Below, in pieces: positions 50,841 to 59,914 of a stretch of 64,000 nucleotides of DNA; positions within the stretch are counted from its first letter, which is position 1; each line of letters opens with the position of its first letter. The position numbers and the translations under genes are program-made. The notes under the pieces were generated by a model that made no database searches, was not told the DNA's origin, and saw nothing but the letters and a program-made list of their open reading frames with translations. Source of the stretch: Raoultibacter massiliensis (GTDB lineage Bacteria > Actinomycetota > Coriobacteriia > Coriobacteriales > Eggerthellaceae); the NCBI RefSeq assembly GCF_900199545.1, contig NZ_LT962671.1, forward strand, positions 2,295,396 through 2,359,395, in the 5' to 3' direction.

Positions 50841-53027
50841 CTATTGCCGCTCGCCGTACTTGAGCGTGGGTCCGTCTTGGCGCGCCGCCTCGGCAGCAAG
50901 ACGGGCCTTCAATTCGCTGTATAGCGTTTCCATATGCTGCTCAGCCCAAACCTGATCACCGATGGAAGCGACGTCACACGAGCTGTATTTGTCTTCAGGC
51001 GTACCCGACAGAGGATCGGTAACATGCATCGTGAGATCGTTGCATTTCCCGACCCACCATTGATAGGTCATGTATACGGCTCCAGGATTGACACGCTCAT
51101 CGAGCGCGGCTCGCGTGATAACCTTGCCCCGTCTCGAATACACCCAAACGAGTTCTTCATCTCGAATGTCGCGCTTGCGTGCGTCGATCGGATTGATATG
51201 TACGTAGCCCGGCTCATCGGCAAGCTGCGCCAAAGCCTTGCAGTTGCCAGTCATCGACCTGCACGAATAATGTCCCACCTCGCGCACTGTGCAGAGCACG
51301 AGGGGATATCCCTCATCTGGCTCTTCCGTCGGAGCGCTCCAATGGTGAGAGAGCAGCAACGCACGCCCGTCGAAGGTGTTGAAGCTGCCGTCGAGATACA
51401 GGTCCGGCGTACCTTCTCCCTCGATATCGGGAATCGGCCACTGCGCATATCCGAGGCCCTCCATCCGCTCGTAGGTTGCCCCGTAGAACTGGGGGCAGAG
51501 CTCCCGAACCTCATCCCAAATCTCCTTCGTATTCCGATAGCGCATCGGATAGCCCATCCGCGTCGAAATCTCTTGGAATATCTCCCAATCATGCTTGCAT
51601 TCTCCCTTAGGCGGCACGGCGGCCGTAAAGCGCTGGAACGATCGATCCGAGGCAGTGAAAACCCCTTCGTGCTCGCCCCATGAAGTGGCGGGCAGCACGA
51701 CGTCGGCAAGCGCCGTCGTCTGAGTCATGAAAATATCTTGACTGATAAAGAATTCAAGATTCTTCAGCGTCTTTTCCATATCGGCGGAATCCGGTTCGGT
51801 CTGCAGCGGATCTTCTCCGAAGTTGTAAAACGCCTTGATGCTGCCGTCCCGCACGCCATGGGGAAGATCGGTAAGCTTGAATCCCTCTTTGTTGGACAGC
51901 TTCTCAGCAGGAAGACCCCATGCCTTTGCGAACTTCGCCCGCACCTTCGCGTCTTCCACCTTCTGGTAGCCGGGATACAAGTTCGGAAGCATTCCCATAT
52001 CGCAGCTGCCCTGCACGTTGTTCTGGCCGCGCACGGGAGCCACGCCGCAATGAGGCTTGCCTATCTTGCCCGCAATGCAGGCAAGAGAAGCTATGGCGTG
52101 GACTGTGTGCACGCCTTGCCGCTGTTGGGTGACGCCCATGCCCCAACCGATAATCGACGACTCCGCAGTGGCGTACATCCTTGCAGCTTCACGAATTATT
52201 TCGGCCTTCACGCCAACGACATCCTCCACTGCCTCGGGCGGATACTGCTGGATTACCTCGAGCCAGGCTTCATACCCGCTTGTATGGGCATCGATGAACG
52301 CCCTATCGGACAGCCCTTCCTCGATAATCGTGAACGCCATCGCGTTCAAAAGCGCGAGATTGGAACCATTCTTCATTTGAATGTGGATATCGGCGATGCG
52401 GGCCGTTTCGATAACGCGCGGATCGCAAACGATGACGCGGGCTCCCTTTTCCTTCGCCTTGACGATTCTCCGCGCTACGATAGGGTGACTGGCGGCAGGA
52501 TTGTATCCAAACAACATGATGCAGGAAGCTTCTTCGAATCCTGGAATGCTTACGCTCATGGCACCGCTTCCAATCGTATCCATCAGACCGATGACGGAAG
52601 GGGCATGGCACGTTCTCGCACAGTTGTCGATGTTGTTGGTGCCTATGCACGCCCTTGTGAACTTCTGCATGACGAAATTGGCTTCGTTGCCCGGCCCGCG
52701 GGATGATCCGGTGAGCATGATCGAATCGGGTCCGTATTTCTCCTTGATCTCCGACAAACGCTGCGCAGTAAAATCGAGTGCTTCGTCCCAGGTTACGCGT
52801 TCGAGTTCTGCCCCTTTACGGCGCCTGATCATAGGATGGAGCAAGCGCGGCGTCAGTATTTTCGTATCGTTCACGAAATCGTAGCCGCTCAATCCCTTCA
52901 AGCACAGATTCCCCTCGTTGGTCACTCCGTGCAGGGGCTCGGCATCTACGATCAAACCATTTTCGACAACAAGATTCATTTTGCATCCGGCACCGCAGTA
53001 CGGACATACAGTCATGTGCTTTTCCAT
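50841..53027 (-). CDS. fdhF: Formate dehydrogenase H, Cys form
   Basis: A 728-residue cytoplasmic Mo-bisPGD enzyme that oxidises formate to CO2. It has no signal peptide. Visible: the [4Fe-4S] Cys TVCPYCGAGCK and LCLKG, the Mo-ligand region NCARTCHAPSVIGL, the active-site Arg in PVRGQNNVQG, and EHEGVFTASDRSFQRF. In E. coli FdhF the ligand is selenocysteine 140; here it is Cys followed by the conserved His. Homology to E. coli FdhF runs over the whole length, by eye. The ATG has GAGGGG 7 bases upstream. It is the second gene of the locus, after the HydN-like gene. Confidence 0.96.
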   Translation of the reverse strand: MEKHMTVCPYCGAGCKMNLVVENGLIVDAEPLHGVTNEGNLCLKGLSGYDFVNDTKILTPRLLHPMIRRRKGAELERVTWDEALDFTAQRLSEIKEKYGPDSIMLTGSSRGPGNEANFVMQKFTRACIGTNNIDNCARTCHAPSVIGLMDTIGSGAMSVSIPGFEEASCIMLFGYNPAASHPIVARRIVKAKEKGARVIVCDPRVIETARIADIHIQMKNGSNLALLNAMAFTIIEEGLSDRAFIDAHTSGYEAWLEVIQQYPPEAVEDVVGVKAEIIREAARMYATAESSIIGWGMGVTQQRQGVHTVHAIASLACIAGKIGKPHCGVAPVRGQNNVQGSCDMGMLPNLYPGYQKVEDAKVRAKFAKAWGLPAEKLSNKEGFKLTDLPHGVRDGSIKAFYNFGEDPLQTEPDSADMEKTLKNLEFFISQDIFMTQTTALADVVLPATSWGEHEGVFTASDRSFQRFTAAVPPKGECKHDWEIFQEISTRMGYPMRYRNTKEIWDEVRELCPQFYGATYERMEGLGYAQWPIPDIEGEGTPDLYLDGSFNTFDGRALLLSHHWSAPTEEPDEGYPLVLCTVREVGHYSCRSMTGNCKALAQLADEPGYVHINPIDARKRDIRDEELVWVYSRRGKVITRAALDERVNPGAVYMTYQWWVGKCNDLTMHVTDPLSGTPEDKYSSCDVASIGDQVWAEQHMETLYSELKARLAAEAARQDGPTLKYGERQ

Positions 53028-53041
53028 AAGGCAACCCCTCA

Positions 53042-53587
53042 CTATAGTGTTACATCCGAAAACGATTCCATGAATGATTCAACGGATTTTGCGGCTCTGT
53101 CGCGCTTAGCCGCCTCCTCTGCCGCAAAGAACTTATCGTCGGCAAGAAACAGGCCATCGGTCGGGCATGCCTCTACGCAAGCCGGTCCCGCGCTGCGTCC
53201 AGCGCAAAGATCGCATTTGACAACAACCGGGGTCTGCCCCGAATTAAACGCAAGCCCCCCGAACGACTCGAGCTTCGGCCTGGATCCAATGGAGATAGCT
53301 CCGAACGGACAGGCAAGAACGCAGTTCTGACAGCCGATGCAGCGCTCTTCGCGAATGGCGACACGCGAGCCGTCTGAATGCAAGCATCCCGTCGGGCAAG
53401 ACTTCACGCAGGGCGCGTCTAGACAATGGTGGCAGCCAATCGGCGCGGATACCTTTATCGTAGTAACAAGCCGAAGACGAGGTCCCGTCATCTCGCTTCC
53501 CTCATGAGACCGAATGCACGCCACCATGCACGTTTTGCAGCCGATGCACTTACGTGGATCCGCAAAGACAAAGCTTCTCGCTGCCAT
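53042..53587 (-). CDS. hydN: HydN/HycB-like four-cluster ferredoxin
   Basis: A 181-residue polyferredoxin with Cys groups CIGCKTCMVACI, CHHCLDAPCVKSCP, CIGCQNCVLACP and CDLCAGRS...CVEACP. HydN is linked to formate dehydrogenase H activity and maturation in enterobacteria; HycB is its electron partner. Either role fits the position 15 bp ahead of fdhF. It is the first gene of the 16-kb locus. AGAAGGGGGT precedes the ATG. Confidence 0.9.
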   Translation of the reverse strand: MAARSFVFADPRKCIGCKTCMVACIRSHEGSEMTGPRLRLVTTIKVSAPIGCHHCLDAPCVKSCPTGCLHSDGSRVAIREERCIGCQNCVLACPFGAISIGSRPKLESFGGLAFNSGQTPVVVKCDLCAGRSAGPACVEACPTDGLFLADDKFFAAEEAAKRDRAAKSVESFMESFSDVTL

Positions 53588-53690
53588 AAGCGTACCCCCT
53601 TCTCGCTTCTGGTGTCTTGCTCAAAGGCAAGCCCACTTTCGAATAGACCCTCTGCACAGAATATTCATGAACCCCCGAGTAGATTTTCAC

Positions 53691-53720
53691 ATCTAATCAG
53701 CCTCCAGGCAGGTTTGTCAA
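53691..53720 (-). promoter_or_regulatory. Sigma70 promoter of the formate hydrogenlyase locus
   Basis: On the minus strand TTGACA (complement of 53715-53720) and TTAGAT (complement of 53691-53696) are spaced by 18 bases, about 100 bp upstream of the HydN-like ATG. No sigma54 -24/-12 element or FhlA-type gene was seen, so control differs from E. coli. Confidence 0.6.
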
Positions 53721-53994
53721 GAAAGGGCATCAACATTCGACGGCATTGTGAGGTTGCTGCGTTTTTGCAGGTTATTGATTCTTTATCAGGTTGTATCTTT
53801 TTGGAAATGCCTTCTGGAGCAAAACCAAACGCACTGCTCCCAAAGATTCTAGGCCATTTTTTGTGTATCACATTTGTTTTACGTTTTTATTAGATTTACA
53901 TGCAAAATGCCTGATTCGGCATAGACTGGGCGCAGCTTTCATGCGAGTAATAGAAGTTTTTGAAAAAAGATGACTGTGCGACCACGCAAAAACA

Positions 53995-54033
53995 CGCCCG
54001 CGGCTTCGTATTCCTTAAACGAAGCCGCGGGCG
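53995..54033 (-). terminator. Strong rho-independent terminator
   Basis: CGCCCGCGGCTTCGT (53995-54009) pairs perfectly with ACGAAGCCGCGGGCG (54019-54033): a 15-bp stem with a 9-base loop. On the minus strand it runs into TGTTTTTGCG. It ends the pdxST transcript or that of a small gene just after pdxT. Confidence 0.85.
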
Positions 54034-54055
54034 CCGACAAGATGTTGCTTTTTCT

Positions 54056-54177
54056 CTACCCGACGATTGAACGTACGCCGGGTTTCACTTGGGCCTCGTA
54101 CGCTACTTCACACCGCCGGCCAAGGTCTTTGCGGCCTTGGCCGTACGAACAAACGATGGTTTCCATGCATTCAGCAT
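54056..54177 (-). CDS. Possible tiny gene(s) between pdxT and a strong terminator
   Basis: Two overlapping minus-strand frames are candidates. The first (54103-54177, 24 codons) has AAGGG 8 bases before its ATG and gives a basic amphipathic peptide, MLNAWKPSFVRTAKAAKTL and so on. The second (54056-54166, 36 codons) lacks a clear ribosome binding site but reads like a protein, with CSYGQGRKDLGRRCEVAYE and an end in VKPGVRSIVG. The segment is followed by a strong terminator. At most one is likely to be real. Confidence 0.3.
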
Positions 54178-54307
54178 AAACACATCCCTTTTGCATGCAG
54201 GAAAAATTGGCATGAATCAAAACTCTACCGCAGCTTTTCGGAAAGAAGCACCGCCAGGCTTACCGGAACGCGCGCATCTACAGCCTCGACATCGCAGATG
54301 GCGGCCT

Positions 54308-54937
54308 TTATTCATGTAGCAGGGCCCCATCGGCAAGAAATAATTTCAGAACCCGATCGTCATCATCGAGCTCAGGATGGAACGCCACCCCGAGCTGATT
54401 TCTGTACCGAACAGCCACTATGTCGCCGCCAACCCGGGCGAGCACCTCAACCTCCTTGCCCACCTCGGTAACAAACGGCGCTCGAATGAACGTCATGGGC
54501 ACGTTTTCCTCCCCCGCAAAGGCGGCGTTCGCATGGAAACTCCCCAGCTGCCTGCCATAGGCGTTGCGTCGAACCGTTACGGGCATCGTGGCGAGCCCGC
54601 TTCGCCCGCCATCCGCTGCACCTTCAGCCCGATCGGCAAGCAGAATGAGCCCCGCACAGGTTCCGAGCACCGGCATGCCGCCTTTGATGCGTTCGCGAAG
54701 CGGCCCGCACATCCCCAGTTCATGCAACAGCTTGATCTGCACCGTGCTCTCTCCCCCAGGCAAGATCAGGCGGTCGAACGGCTTTTCGAGATCGGCTGCC
54801 TTCCTCAATTCGATGCACGCGCAACCCAACTGCGCGAGACGGCGTTCGTGTTCGACGAATGCCCCTTGCACGGCAAGAACGCCGACTGTTTGCCCATCCC
54901 CAGGCAGCGCTTTGCCGCTTGCATGCGCTATCTGCAT
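54308..54937 (-). CDS. pdxT: Pyridoxal 5'-phosphate synthase glutaminase subunit
   Basis: PdxT releases ammonia from glutamine and channels it to PdxS. The protein has 209 residues from the ATG. Visible: VGVLAVQGAFVEHERRL, LILPGGESTVQIKLL, the nucleophile Cys in VLGTCAGLILLAD, and the His/Glu pair in GVAFHPELDDD. The GTG one codon upstream is an alternative start. It starts 9 bp after pdxS on the same strand. Confidence 0.95.
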   Translation of the reverse strand: MQIAHASGKALPGDGQTVGVLAVQGAFVEHERRLAQLGCACIELRKAADLEKPFDRLILPGGESTVQIKLLHELGMCGPLRERIKGGMPVLGTCAGLILLADRAEGAADGGRSGLATMPVTVRRNAYGRQLGSFHANAAFAGEENVPMTFIRAPFVTEVGKEVEVLARVGGDIVAVRYRNQLGVAFHPELDDDDRVLKLFLADGALLHE

Positions 54938-54946
54938 CACGGCATC

Positions 54947-55840
54947 CTATTTCCCGCGCTCGGCCATCAGCAGATCGATCTCCTGCTCGTTGATGCCCAC
55001 CATAGCCGCGCCGAGATTTTCGGACAGCGATACGATCATCTCGGCATCGCCGTAGTTCGCGACGGCCTTCACGATTGCCTGGGCGCGCTTGGCAGGATCG
55101 CCCGACTTGAAGATGCCCGACCCCACGAACACGCCCTCAGCGCCAAGCTGCATCATAAGCGCCGCATCTGCAGGCGTGGCAACACCGCCTGCTGCGAAAT
55201 TCACCACGGGAAGCTTTCCGTTCTCGTGCACGAAGCGAACCAGGTCGCAGGGCACCTGCAGCTGTTTCGCCTCCTCGAACAATTCATCTTCGCGAAGCGA
55301 TGCCACTTTGCCGATCTGGGCGTTCATCATACGCATGTGACGCACCGCCTGCACGACATCGCCAGTGCCGGGCTCGCCCTTGGTACGAATCATCGAGGCG
55401 CCCTCCGCTATGCGGCGCAAGGCTTCGCCGAGGTCGCGCGCACCGCACACGAAAGGGACGGCGAAGGCGGTCTTATCGATATGGTAGGTATCGTCGGCAG
55501 GTGAAAGCACTTCGCTCTCGTCGATGTAATCTATCTCGATCGCCTGCAGTATCTGCGCTTCCACGAAATGGCCGATGCGGCATTTTGCCATAACGGGAAT
55601 GCTCACGGCGGCTTGGATGCCCTTGATCATCGAAGGATCGCTCATGCGCGAAACGCCGCCCGCAGCCCGAATATCAGCTGGTATGCGTTCGAGCGCCATA
55701 ACCGCGCAGGCACCCGCCTCCTCGGCGATGCGCGCCTGTTCGGGCGTCGTCACATCCATGATCACGCCTCCCTTGAGCATCTGGGCAAGCGCACGGTTGA
55801 GCTCGCTTCTATCTTCGCCGTTCTTCGATTCCTCCTGCAT
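54947..55840 (-). CDS. pdxS: Pyridoxal 5'-phosphate synthase subunit PdxS
   Basis: PdxS builds PLP from ribose 5-phosphate, glyceraldehyde 3-phosphate and ammonia. It has 297 residues and is a highly conserved TIM barrel. Visible: [20 protein letters not shown], the Schiff-base Lys in [30 protein letters not shown] and [17 protein letters not shown]. It forms a two-gene operon with pdxT and is divergent from a PdxR-type regulator. Confidence 0.97.
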   Translation of the reverse strand: MQEESKNGEDRSELNRALAQMLKGGVIMDVTTPEQARIAEEAGACAVMALERIPADIRAAGGVSRMSDPSMIKGIQAAVSIPVMAKCRIGHFVEAQILQAIEIDYIDESEVLSPADDTYHIDKTAFAVPFVCGARDLGEALRRIAEGASMIRTKGEPGTGDVVQAVRHMRMMNAQIGKVASLREDELFEEAKQLQVPCDLVRFVHENGKLPVVNFAAGGVATPADAALMMQLGAEGVFVGSGIFKSGDPAKRAQAIVKAVANYGDAEMIVSLSENLGAAMVGINEQEIDLLMAERGK

Positions 55841-55905
55841 GACCAGCCGCCTTTCCCTCGAATCCGTTCTCGACTACGAGCAAGGCTATCGCGTATATGA
55901 CCTTA

Positions 55906-55939
55906 GTGGTATTATCAAAAATGGTTTTTTGAATATGGT
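55906..55939. promoter_or_regulatory. Three spaced RTGGT half-sites between pdxS and pdxR
   Basis: GTGGT (55906), ATGGT (55921) and ATGGT (55935) occur in the same direction at 15- and 14-base spacing in the divergent intergenic region. MocR/PdxR regulators bind direct repeats of similar half-sites, so this is a candidate PdxR operator. The match is by eye. Confidence 0.4.
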
Positions 55940-55985
55940 CAGATTATAACCAGACGACAATAACGCCAAACAAGAAGGAACGGCT

Positions 55986-57428
55986 TTGCTCACCTACGCG
56001 CTCGAACACCGAGGAACGGACAGCCTGTACGAATACCTTTACAAGTGCATTCGAAACGACATAGAAACGGGCACCATCGCCGCCCACGAGAAGCTTCCCT
56101 CGAAGCGATCCCTCGCGCGCCATCTGGGCGTGAGCCTGATCACCGTCGAAGGAGCTTACACCCAGCTTGCAGCCGAAGGCTATGTATACGCTATCGAGCG
56201 GAAAGGGTATTTCGCAAACCCCCTCGTCAAGAACGCAGCAACGCCAAGCTCCCGGGCAGCGCGGCAGCAGAAAGCACACGCGCAAGCCGAGGAATCTGCG
56301 TCGAGCCCCCTTGTTGCCGACTTCACCGGAAGCTCCGTGGCAACGGGCCTTTTCCCTTACGGCACATGGGCGAAAACCGTACGCGAAGCACTTGCGGAAG
56401 AGTCGGAGCGAACGCTGCTCTGCGAAACCTCGGCAGCCGGGTCGCTCCGATTGCGCCGCGCGCTCGCCAACCACCTGAGCGGTTTCAGGGGCATGCAGGT
56501 CGCCCCCGACCAGATCGTCGTCGGCTCGGGGGCCCAAACCCTCTACAACCTGATCGTACAGCTGTTGGGCAGAACCATGCGCTACGCCGTCGAGGACCCT
56601 GGCTATGCGCGCCTTACCCAAATCTACCGCGCGAACAACGTGGCGCTTTCCCATGTGCCGATGGACGAGGGCGGCATCGAAGTCGAAAAGCTCAGACGTT
56701 GCGGAGCCGATGTGCTCCACATCATGCCCTCGCACCAATACCCCACCGGCCTCGTCACCGCGATCAGCCGTCGCTACGAGCTTCTCGGCTGGGCATCGGA
56801 AGAAAATGGCCGATTCGTCATCGAAGACGATTACGATTGCGAGTTTCGCCTTGCAGGCAGGCCGATTCCCGCGCTGCAGACCATCGATGCAAGCGAGCGC
56901 GTTATCTACACGAACACCTTCACGAAAAGCCTCGGGCCGGCCTTCCGCATCGGATACATGGTCCTGCCAGAACACCTTGCCACCCGCTTCGAGCAAGAGC
57001 TCGGATTCTACTCCTGCACGGTCAGCGCAATCGATCAGTTGGCGCTTGCGCGATTCATCGAAAACGGCGATTACGAACGGCACGTGAACCGCATGCGCAC
57101 CCACTACCGCTCGGTGCGCAACGATCTCATCGCCGCCTTCAAAGCGACCTCCCTTGCCGATCGCATGAGCATCGAGGCCGAAGATTCGGGGCTCCACTTC
57201 ATCTTAGGGATCAAATCGGCTGCAAGCGAGCAGGAGATTGCGCGAGCCGCCCAAGCACGAGGGGTAGCTCTCGCACCGCTCTCGTCGTTCTATCAAGATG
57301 CGGAAAACCTGCCGAATCTGCCTCCCGGAACCACTCTTCCCCGAAAATTCGTCATAAGCTACACGGGCATTGCCCGCGAGAGCATCGAATCTGCAGCCCG
57401 GGCGATCGCACAGGCTGCAGATGGGTAA
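55986..57428 (+). CDS. pdxR: MocR/PdxR-type regulator (GntR HTH fused to aminotransferase domain)
   Basis: A 480-residue regulator: winged HTH at residues 10-80 (KLPSKRSLARHLGVSLITVE, LAAEGYVYAI), a linker, then an aminotransferase fold that binds PLP (cofactor Asp in VIEDDYDCEFRL, Lys in NTFTKSLGPAFRIGYM). PdxR proteins sense PLP and control pdxST. It is divergent from pdxS with 145 bp between, which supports this role. The start is a TTG with AAGAAGGAA upstream. Confidence 0.92.
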   Translation: MLTYALEHRGTDSLYEYLYKCIRNDIETGTIAAHEKLPSKRSLARHLGVSLITVEGAYTQLAAEGYVYAIERKGYFANPLVKNAATPSSRAARQQKAHAQAEESASSPLVADFTGSSVATGLFPYGTWAKTVREALAEESERTLLCETSAAGSLRLRRALANHLSGFRGMQVAPDQIVVGSGAQTLYNLIVQLLGRTMRYAVEDPGYARLTQIYRANNVALSHVPMDEGGIEVEKLRRCGADVLHIMPSHQYPTGLVTAISRRYELLGWASEENGRFVIEDDYDCEFRLAGRPIPALQTIDASERVIYTNTFTKSLGPAFRIGYMVLPEHLATRFEQELGFYSCTVSAIDQLALARFIENGDYERHVNRMRTHYRSVRNDLIAAFKATSLADRMSIEAEDSGLHFILGIKSAASEQEIARAAQARGVALAPLSSFYQDAENLPNLPPGTTLPRKFVISYTGIARESIESAARAIAQAADG

Positions 57429-57446
57429 CATTGGTAGGTTTGCCGA

Positions 57447-58613
57447 TTAGCATACCACGCGAACGCGGCGAATATCGTCAATGCTGTTGAGCTTTGCGAT
57501 TGCCGCCTCGGGGGCTTCCTGATCGATATCAAGCAGCGTGTAGGCGAAATCACCGCGAGACTTGTTCGTCAGGTTTTCGATGTTGACGCCCTCTTCGCCG
57601 AACGCATTGGTGATCTGGCTCACCGTGTTAGGAACGTTCTTATGCATAACCGCAACGCGATGGCCTCCTGCGGGGCAGGCGCCCATATCGCAAGCGGGAT
57701 AGTTGACGGAATTCACGATGTTGCCGTTCTCGATGTAGTTGACAAGCTCGCGCACGGCCATGATCGCGCAGTTGTCCTCGGCCTCGGCCGTCGAAGCGCC
57801 AAGATGAGGCAGCACGATGGCACCGTTCATCCTCATAACCTCCGGCACCGCAAAATCGGTGATGTAGGCGTGCACCTTGCCCGACTCGAGCGCTGCGGCC
57901 ATAGCCGCATTATCGACGAGCGTATCGCGCGAGAAGTTTAAGAACACCGCGCCGTCCTTCATGAGTTCGCAGGCATGCGCATCCACCATTCCGATGGTCC
58001 CTTCCATGGCCGGAACATGGATGGTGATGTAGTCGCACTCGCGGAAGATATCGTCGAGATTGGTCACGTGATGCACCTCGCTCGACATGCGCCAGGCAGC
58101 GCCCACCGAAACATAGGGATCGTAGCCGTACACATCCATGCCCAAATCGATTGCCGTATTGGCAACCTGCGCGCCAATCGCACCGAGGCCGATGACGCCG
58201 AGCTTCTTGCCGAGTATCTCGCGGCCCGCGAACGCTTTCTTGGCTTTTTCCGCTGCTTTGGCGATGTTCTCGTCGTCGGCGTTTTCGCGGCACCACTCGA
58301 TGCCCTCGACGATGCCGCGGCTGCCGAGCAGAAGGCCGCAGATCACAATCTCCTTTACGGCGTTGGCGTTGGCGCCGGGAGTGTTGAAGACCACGATGCC
58401 CTCTTCGGCGCAGCGGTCGAGCGGAATGTTGTTCACACCAGCGCCTGCGCGGGCGATGGCCAGAAGGCTCTCAGGGAATTCCATGTCGTGCATCGCGGCG
58501 CTTCGGACCAACACGCCCGTCGACTTGTCGAACTCTTCGGTGAGTTCGTAGGTATCGGGCAGCAGATCGGTTCCGTACTTCGAAATGTTGTTCAAGCAAT
58601 GGATGTACTGCAT
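57447..58613 (-). CDS. serA: D-3-phosphoglycerate dehydrogenase
   Basis: The first enzyme of serine synthesis, oxidising 3-phosphoglycerate with NAD. The 388-residue short form has the substrate domain, the Rossmann motif LGVIGLGAIGAQVANTA, the catalytic Arg, Glu and His region (NFSRDTL, VLPHLGASTAEAEDN), and a C-terminal ACT domain (NIENLTNKSRGDFAYTLLDI) for feedback control. AAGGAG stands 5 bases before the ATG. It is convergent with pdxR, with 18 bp between the stops. No serC or serB is adjacent. Confidence 0.93.
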   Translation of the reverse strand: MQYIHCLNNISKYGTDLLPDTYELTEEFDKSTGVLVRSAAMHDMEFPESLLAIARAGAGVNNIPLDRCAEEGIVVFNTPGANANAVKEIVICGLLLGSRGIVEGIEWCRENADDENIAKAAEKAKKAFAGREILGKKLGVIGLGAIGAQVANTAIDLGMDVYGYDPYVSVGAAWRMSSEVHHVTNLDDIFRECDYITIHVPAMEGTIGMVDAHACELMKDGAVFLNFSRDTLVDNAAMAAALESGKVHAYITDFAVPEVMRMNGAIVLPHLGASTAEAEDNCAIMAVRELVNYIENGNIVNSVNYPACDMGACPAGGHRVAVMHKNVPNTVSQITNAFGEEGVNIENLTNKSRGDFAYTLLDIDQEAPEAAIAKLNSIDDIRRVRVVC

Positions 58614-58852
58614 GGATTCTCCTTCGCGCAAAAAATGGCGGACGCGCATCCTCGATTCCGCGAAGCGCACGACCTCGGCATCCCGTTAACGTGCGTATCA
58701 TACCCCAAAAACTCATGATCAGGCATGCCGTATGCAGCAACGGGCATTTTGCTGGGCTAACGTCGGGCGTTTGCCGTTTCTTTGCCATGAAAGCCAAGCG
58801 CGAAGAGAAGAGTCGCGCCGAATGCGAGCCCTCTGTGAATGCAGGTCCTTTT

Positions 58853-59914
58853 CTAGCGCGAAGGCAGAATGCAGCGATGGCCCGCCGTCGAGCTGCACTG
58901 GTTGCAGGACGTGCACCGAGCCTGATACGAAGGATCGTCGCGCCAGCGGTTTACGAGATCGGGCTCGCAGATAAGGGGGCGGCACAGGCCAAACGCCGCT
59001 ATGCCGTCCTCGGCAGCAAGGTGCTCCATGACGTCAATGCTACGGTTGCCGCCGGTGAGCACCACGGGAACGCCGACCTCGCGCACAAGCTGCTTGGCGT
59101 AATCGGCAAAATACGGTTTGTCGCGATAAACCTTCGGCTCGCATGCCCGCCATGCGCCGCTCACTTCGATCGCATCGACTCCGCTTTCGGCAAGCAGGCG
59201 CGCCGCCTCGATGCTATCCCGCTCGGTCAGCCCGCCCTCGACGCCATCGGAGCTGTTCAGCTTCACCAACAGCGGATAGTCAGCTCCAACCTCGTTGCGA
59301 ATCGCGGTCACGGACTCCGTAATGATGCGTGCGCGATTTTCAACCGAACCGCCGTACTCGTCGACACGCTTATTGAGGAGCGGATTCAGAAACTGGCTCA
59401 ACAGGTAGCCGTGCGCCGCATGTAGCTCGACGCCGTCGAAACCCGCCGCCCTCGCACGCCCGGCTGCAGCGGCGAACGCCGAAACCAGCATCTCGATGTC
59501 GCGCTTAGTCGCTTCGGCGGGCACGATTCCCGTCTTCGGGTTCGCGATGGCAGAGGGTCCCAAAATGCGCTTGCTCGGCGGATCGAGCCTGCTCGCCGAG
59601 CCGCCGTACACGATCTGCGAAACGAATGCAGCGCCGCTCTCGTGCACGATATCGACCAGCTCGCGATATTCGGAGATAAACGAGTCATCGTAGATTCCGA
59701 GCATGTTGGGGTTAGGCTGCTCGTCGGCCGTTACGTATGCGTAGCCTGCGATGATCGTGCCGACGCCGCCCTCTGCGAGCTCCTCGTGAATCGCCATGAG
59801 CTCGGAAGTAAGATGCCCATCGTCAGTCGCAAGGCCCTCGTAGGTAGCCGCTCGTACGAAACGGTTCTTCGCACGCATCCCGTTGATTGCCAGCTCTTCA
59901 AACAATGCACTCAT
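58853..59914 (-). CDS. Old yellow enzyme family NADH:flavin oxidoreductase
   Basis: A 353-residue FMN TIM barrel, with GGAG ahead of the ATG. Visible: NRFVRAATYEGLATDDG, GFDGVELHAAHGYLLSQFL, LNKRVDEYGGSVENRARI and the phosphate-binding FGLCRPLICEPDL. The C-terminus ends in CTSCNQC and a further Cys, so it may bind one [4Fe-4S] cluster like the 2,4-dienoyl-CoA reductase group. It lacks their C-terminal FAD/NAD domain. The substrate is likely an activated enone or related alkene, but cannot be named. Confidence 0.9.
   Translation of the reverse strand: MSALFEELAINGMRAKNRFVRAATYEGLATDDGHLTSELMAIHEELAEGGVGTIIAGYAYVTADEQPNPNMLGIYDDSFISEYRELVDIVHESGAAFVSQIVYGGSASRLDPPSKRILGPSAIANPKTGIVPAEATKRDIEMLVSAFAAAAGRARAAGFDGVELHAAHGYLLSQFLNPLLNKRVDEYGGSVENRARIITESVTAIRNEVGADYPLLVKLNSSDGVEGGLTERDSIEAARLLAESGVDAIEVSGAWRACEPKVYRDKPYFADYAKQLVREVGVPVVLTGGNRSIDVMEHLAAEDGIAAFGLCRPLICEPDLVNRWRDDPSYQARCTSCNQCSSTAGHRCILPSR

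Larger units (their letters stand above)
53588..54307. other. 720-bp regulatory region between the formate hydrogenlyase locus and pdxT
   Basis: AT-rich toward the formate hydrogenlyase side (53640-53960), with the promoter at 53691-53720 and, further upstream, a loose TTGAT-N5-ATCAG element (53775-53789). A strong minus-strand terminator lies at 53995-54033. Between that terminator and the pdxT stop are two overlapping very short minus-strand frames (54056-54177). No large gene is supported. Confidence 0.55.

Noticed and set aside
51000..53027. Selenocysteine insertion in FdhF
   Set aside because: The Mo-ligand codon reads as Cys and no in-frame TGA interrupts the gene.
53775..53789. FNR/CRP-like site TTGAT-N5-ATCAG ahead of the formate hydrogenlyase locus
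   Set aside because: The spacing is 5 rather than 4 and one arm is imperfect, and it lies about 100 bp upstream of the expected start; chance cannot be excluded.
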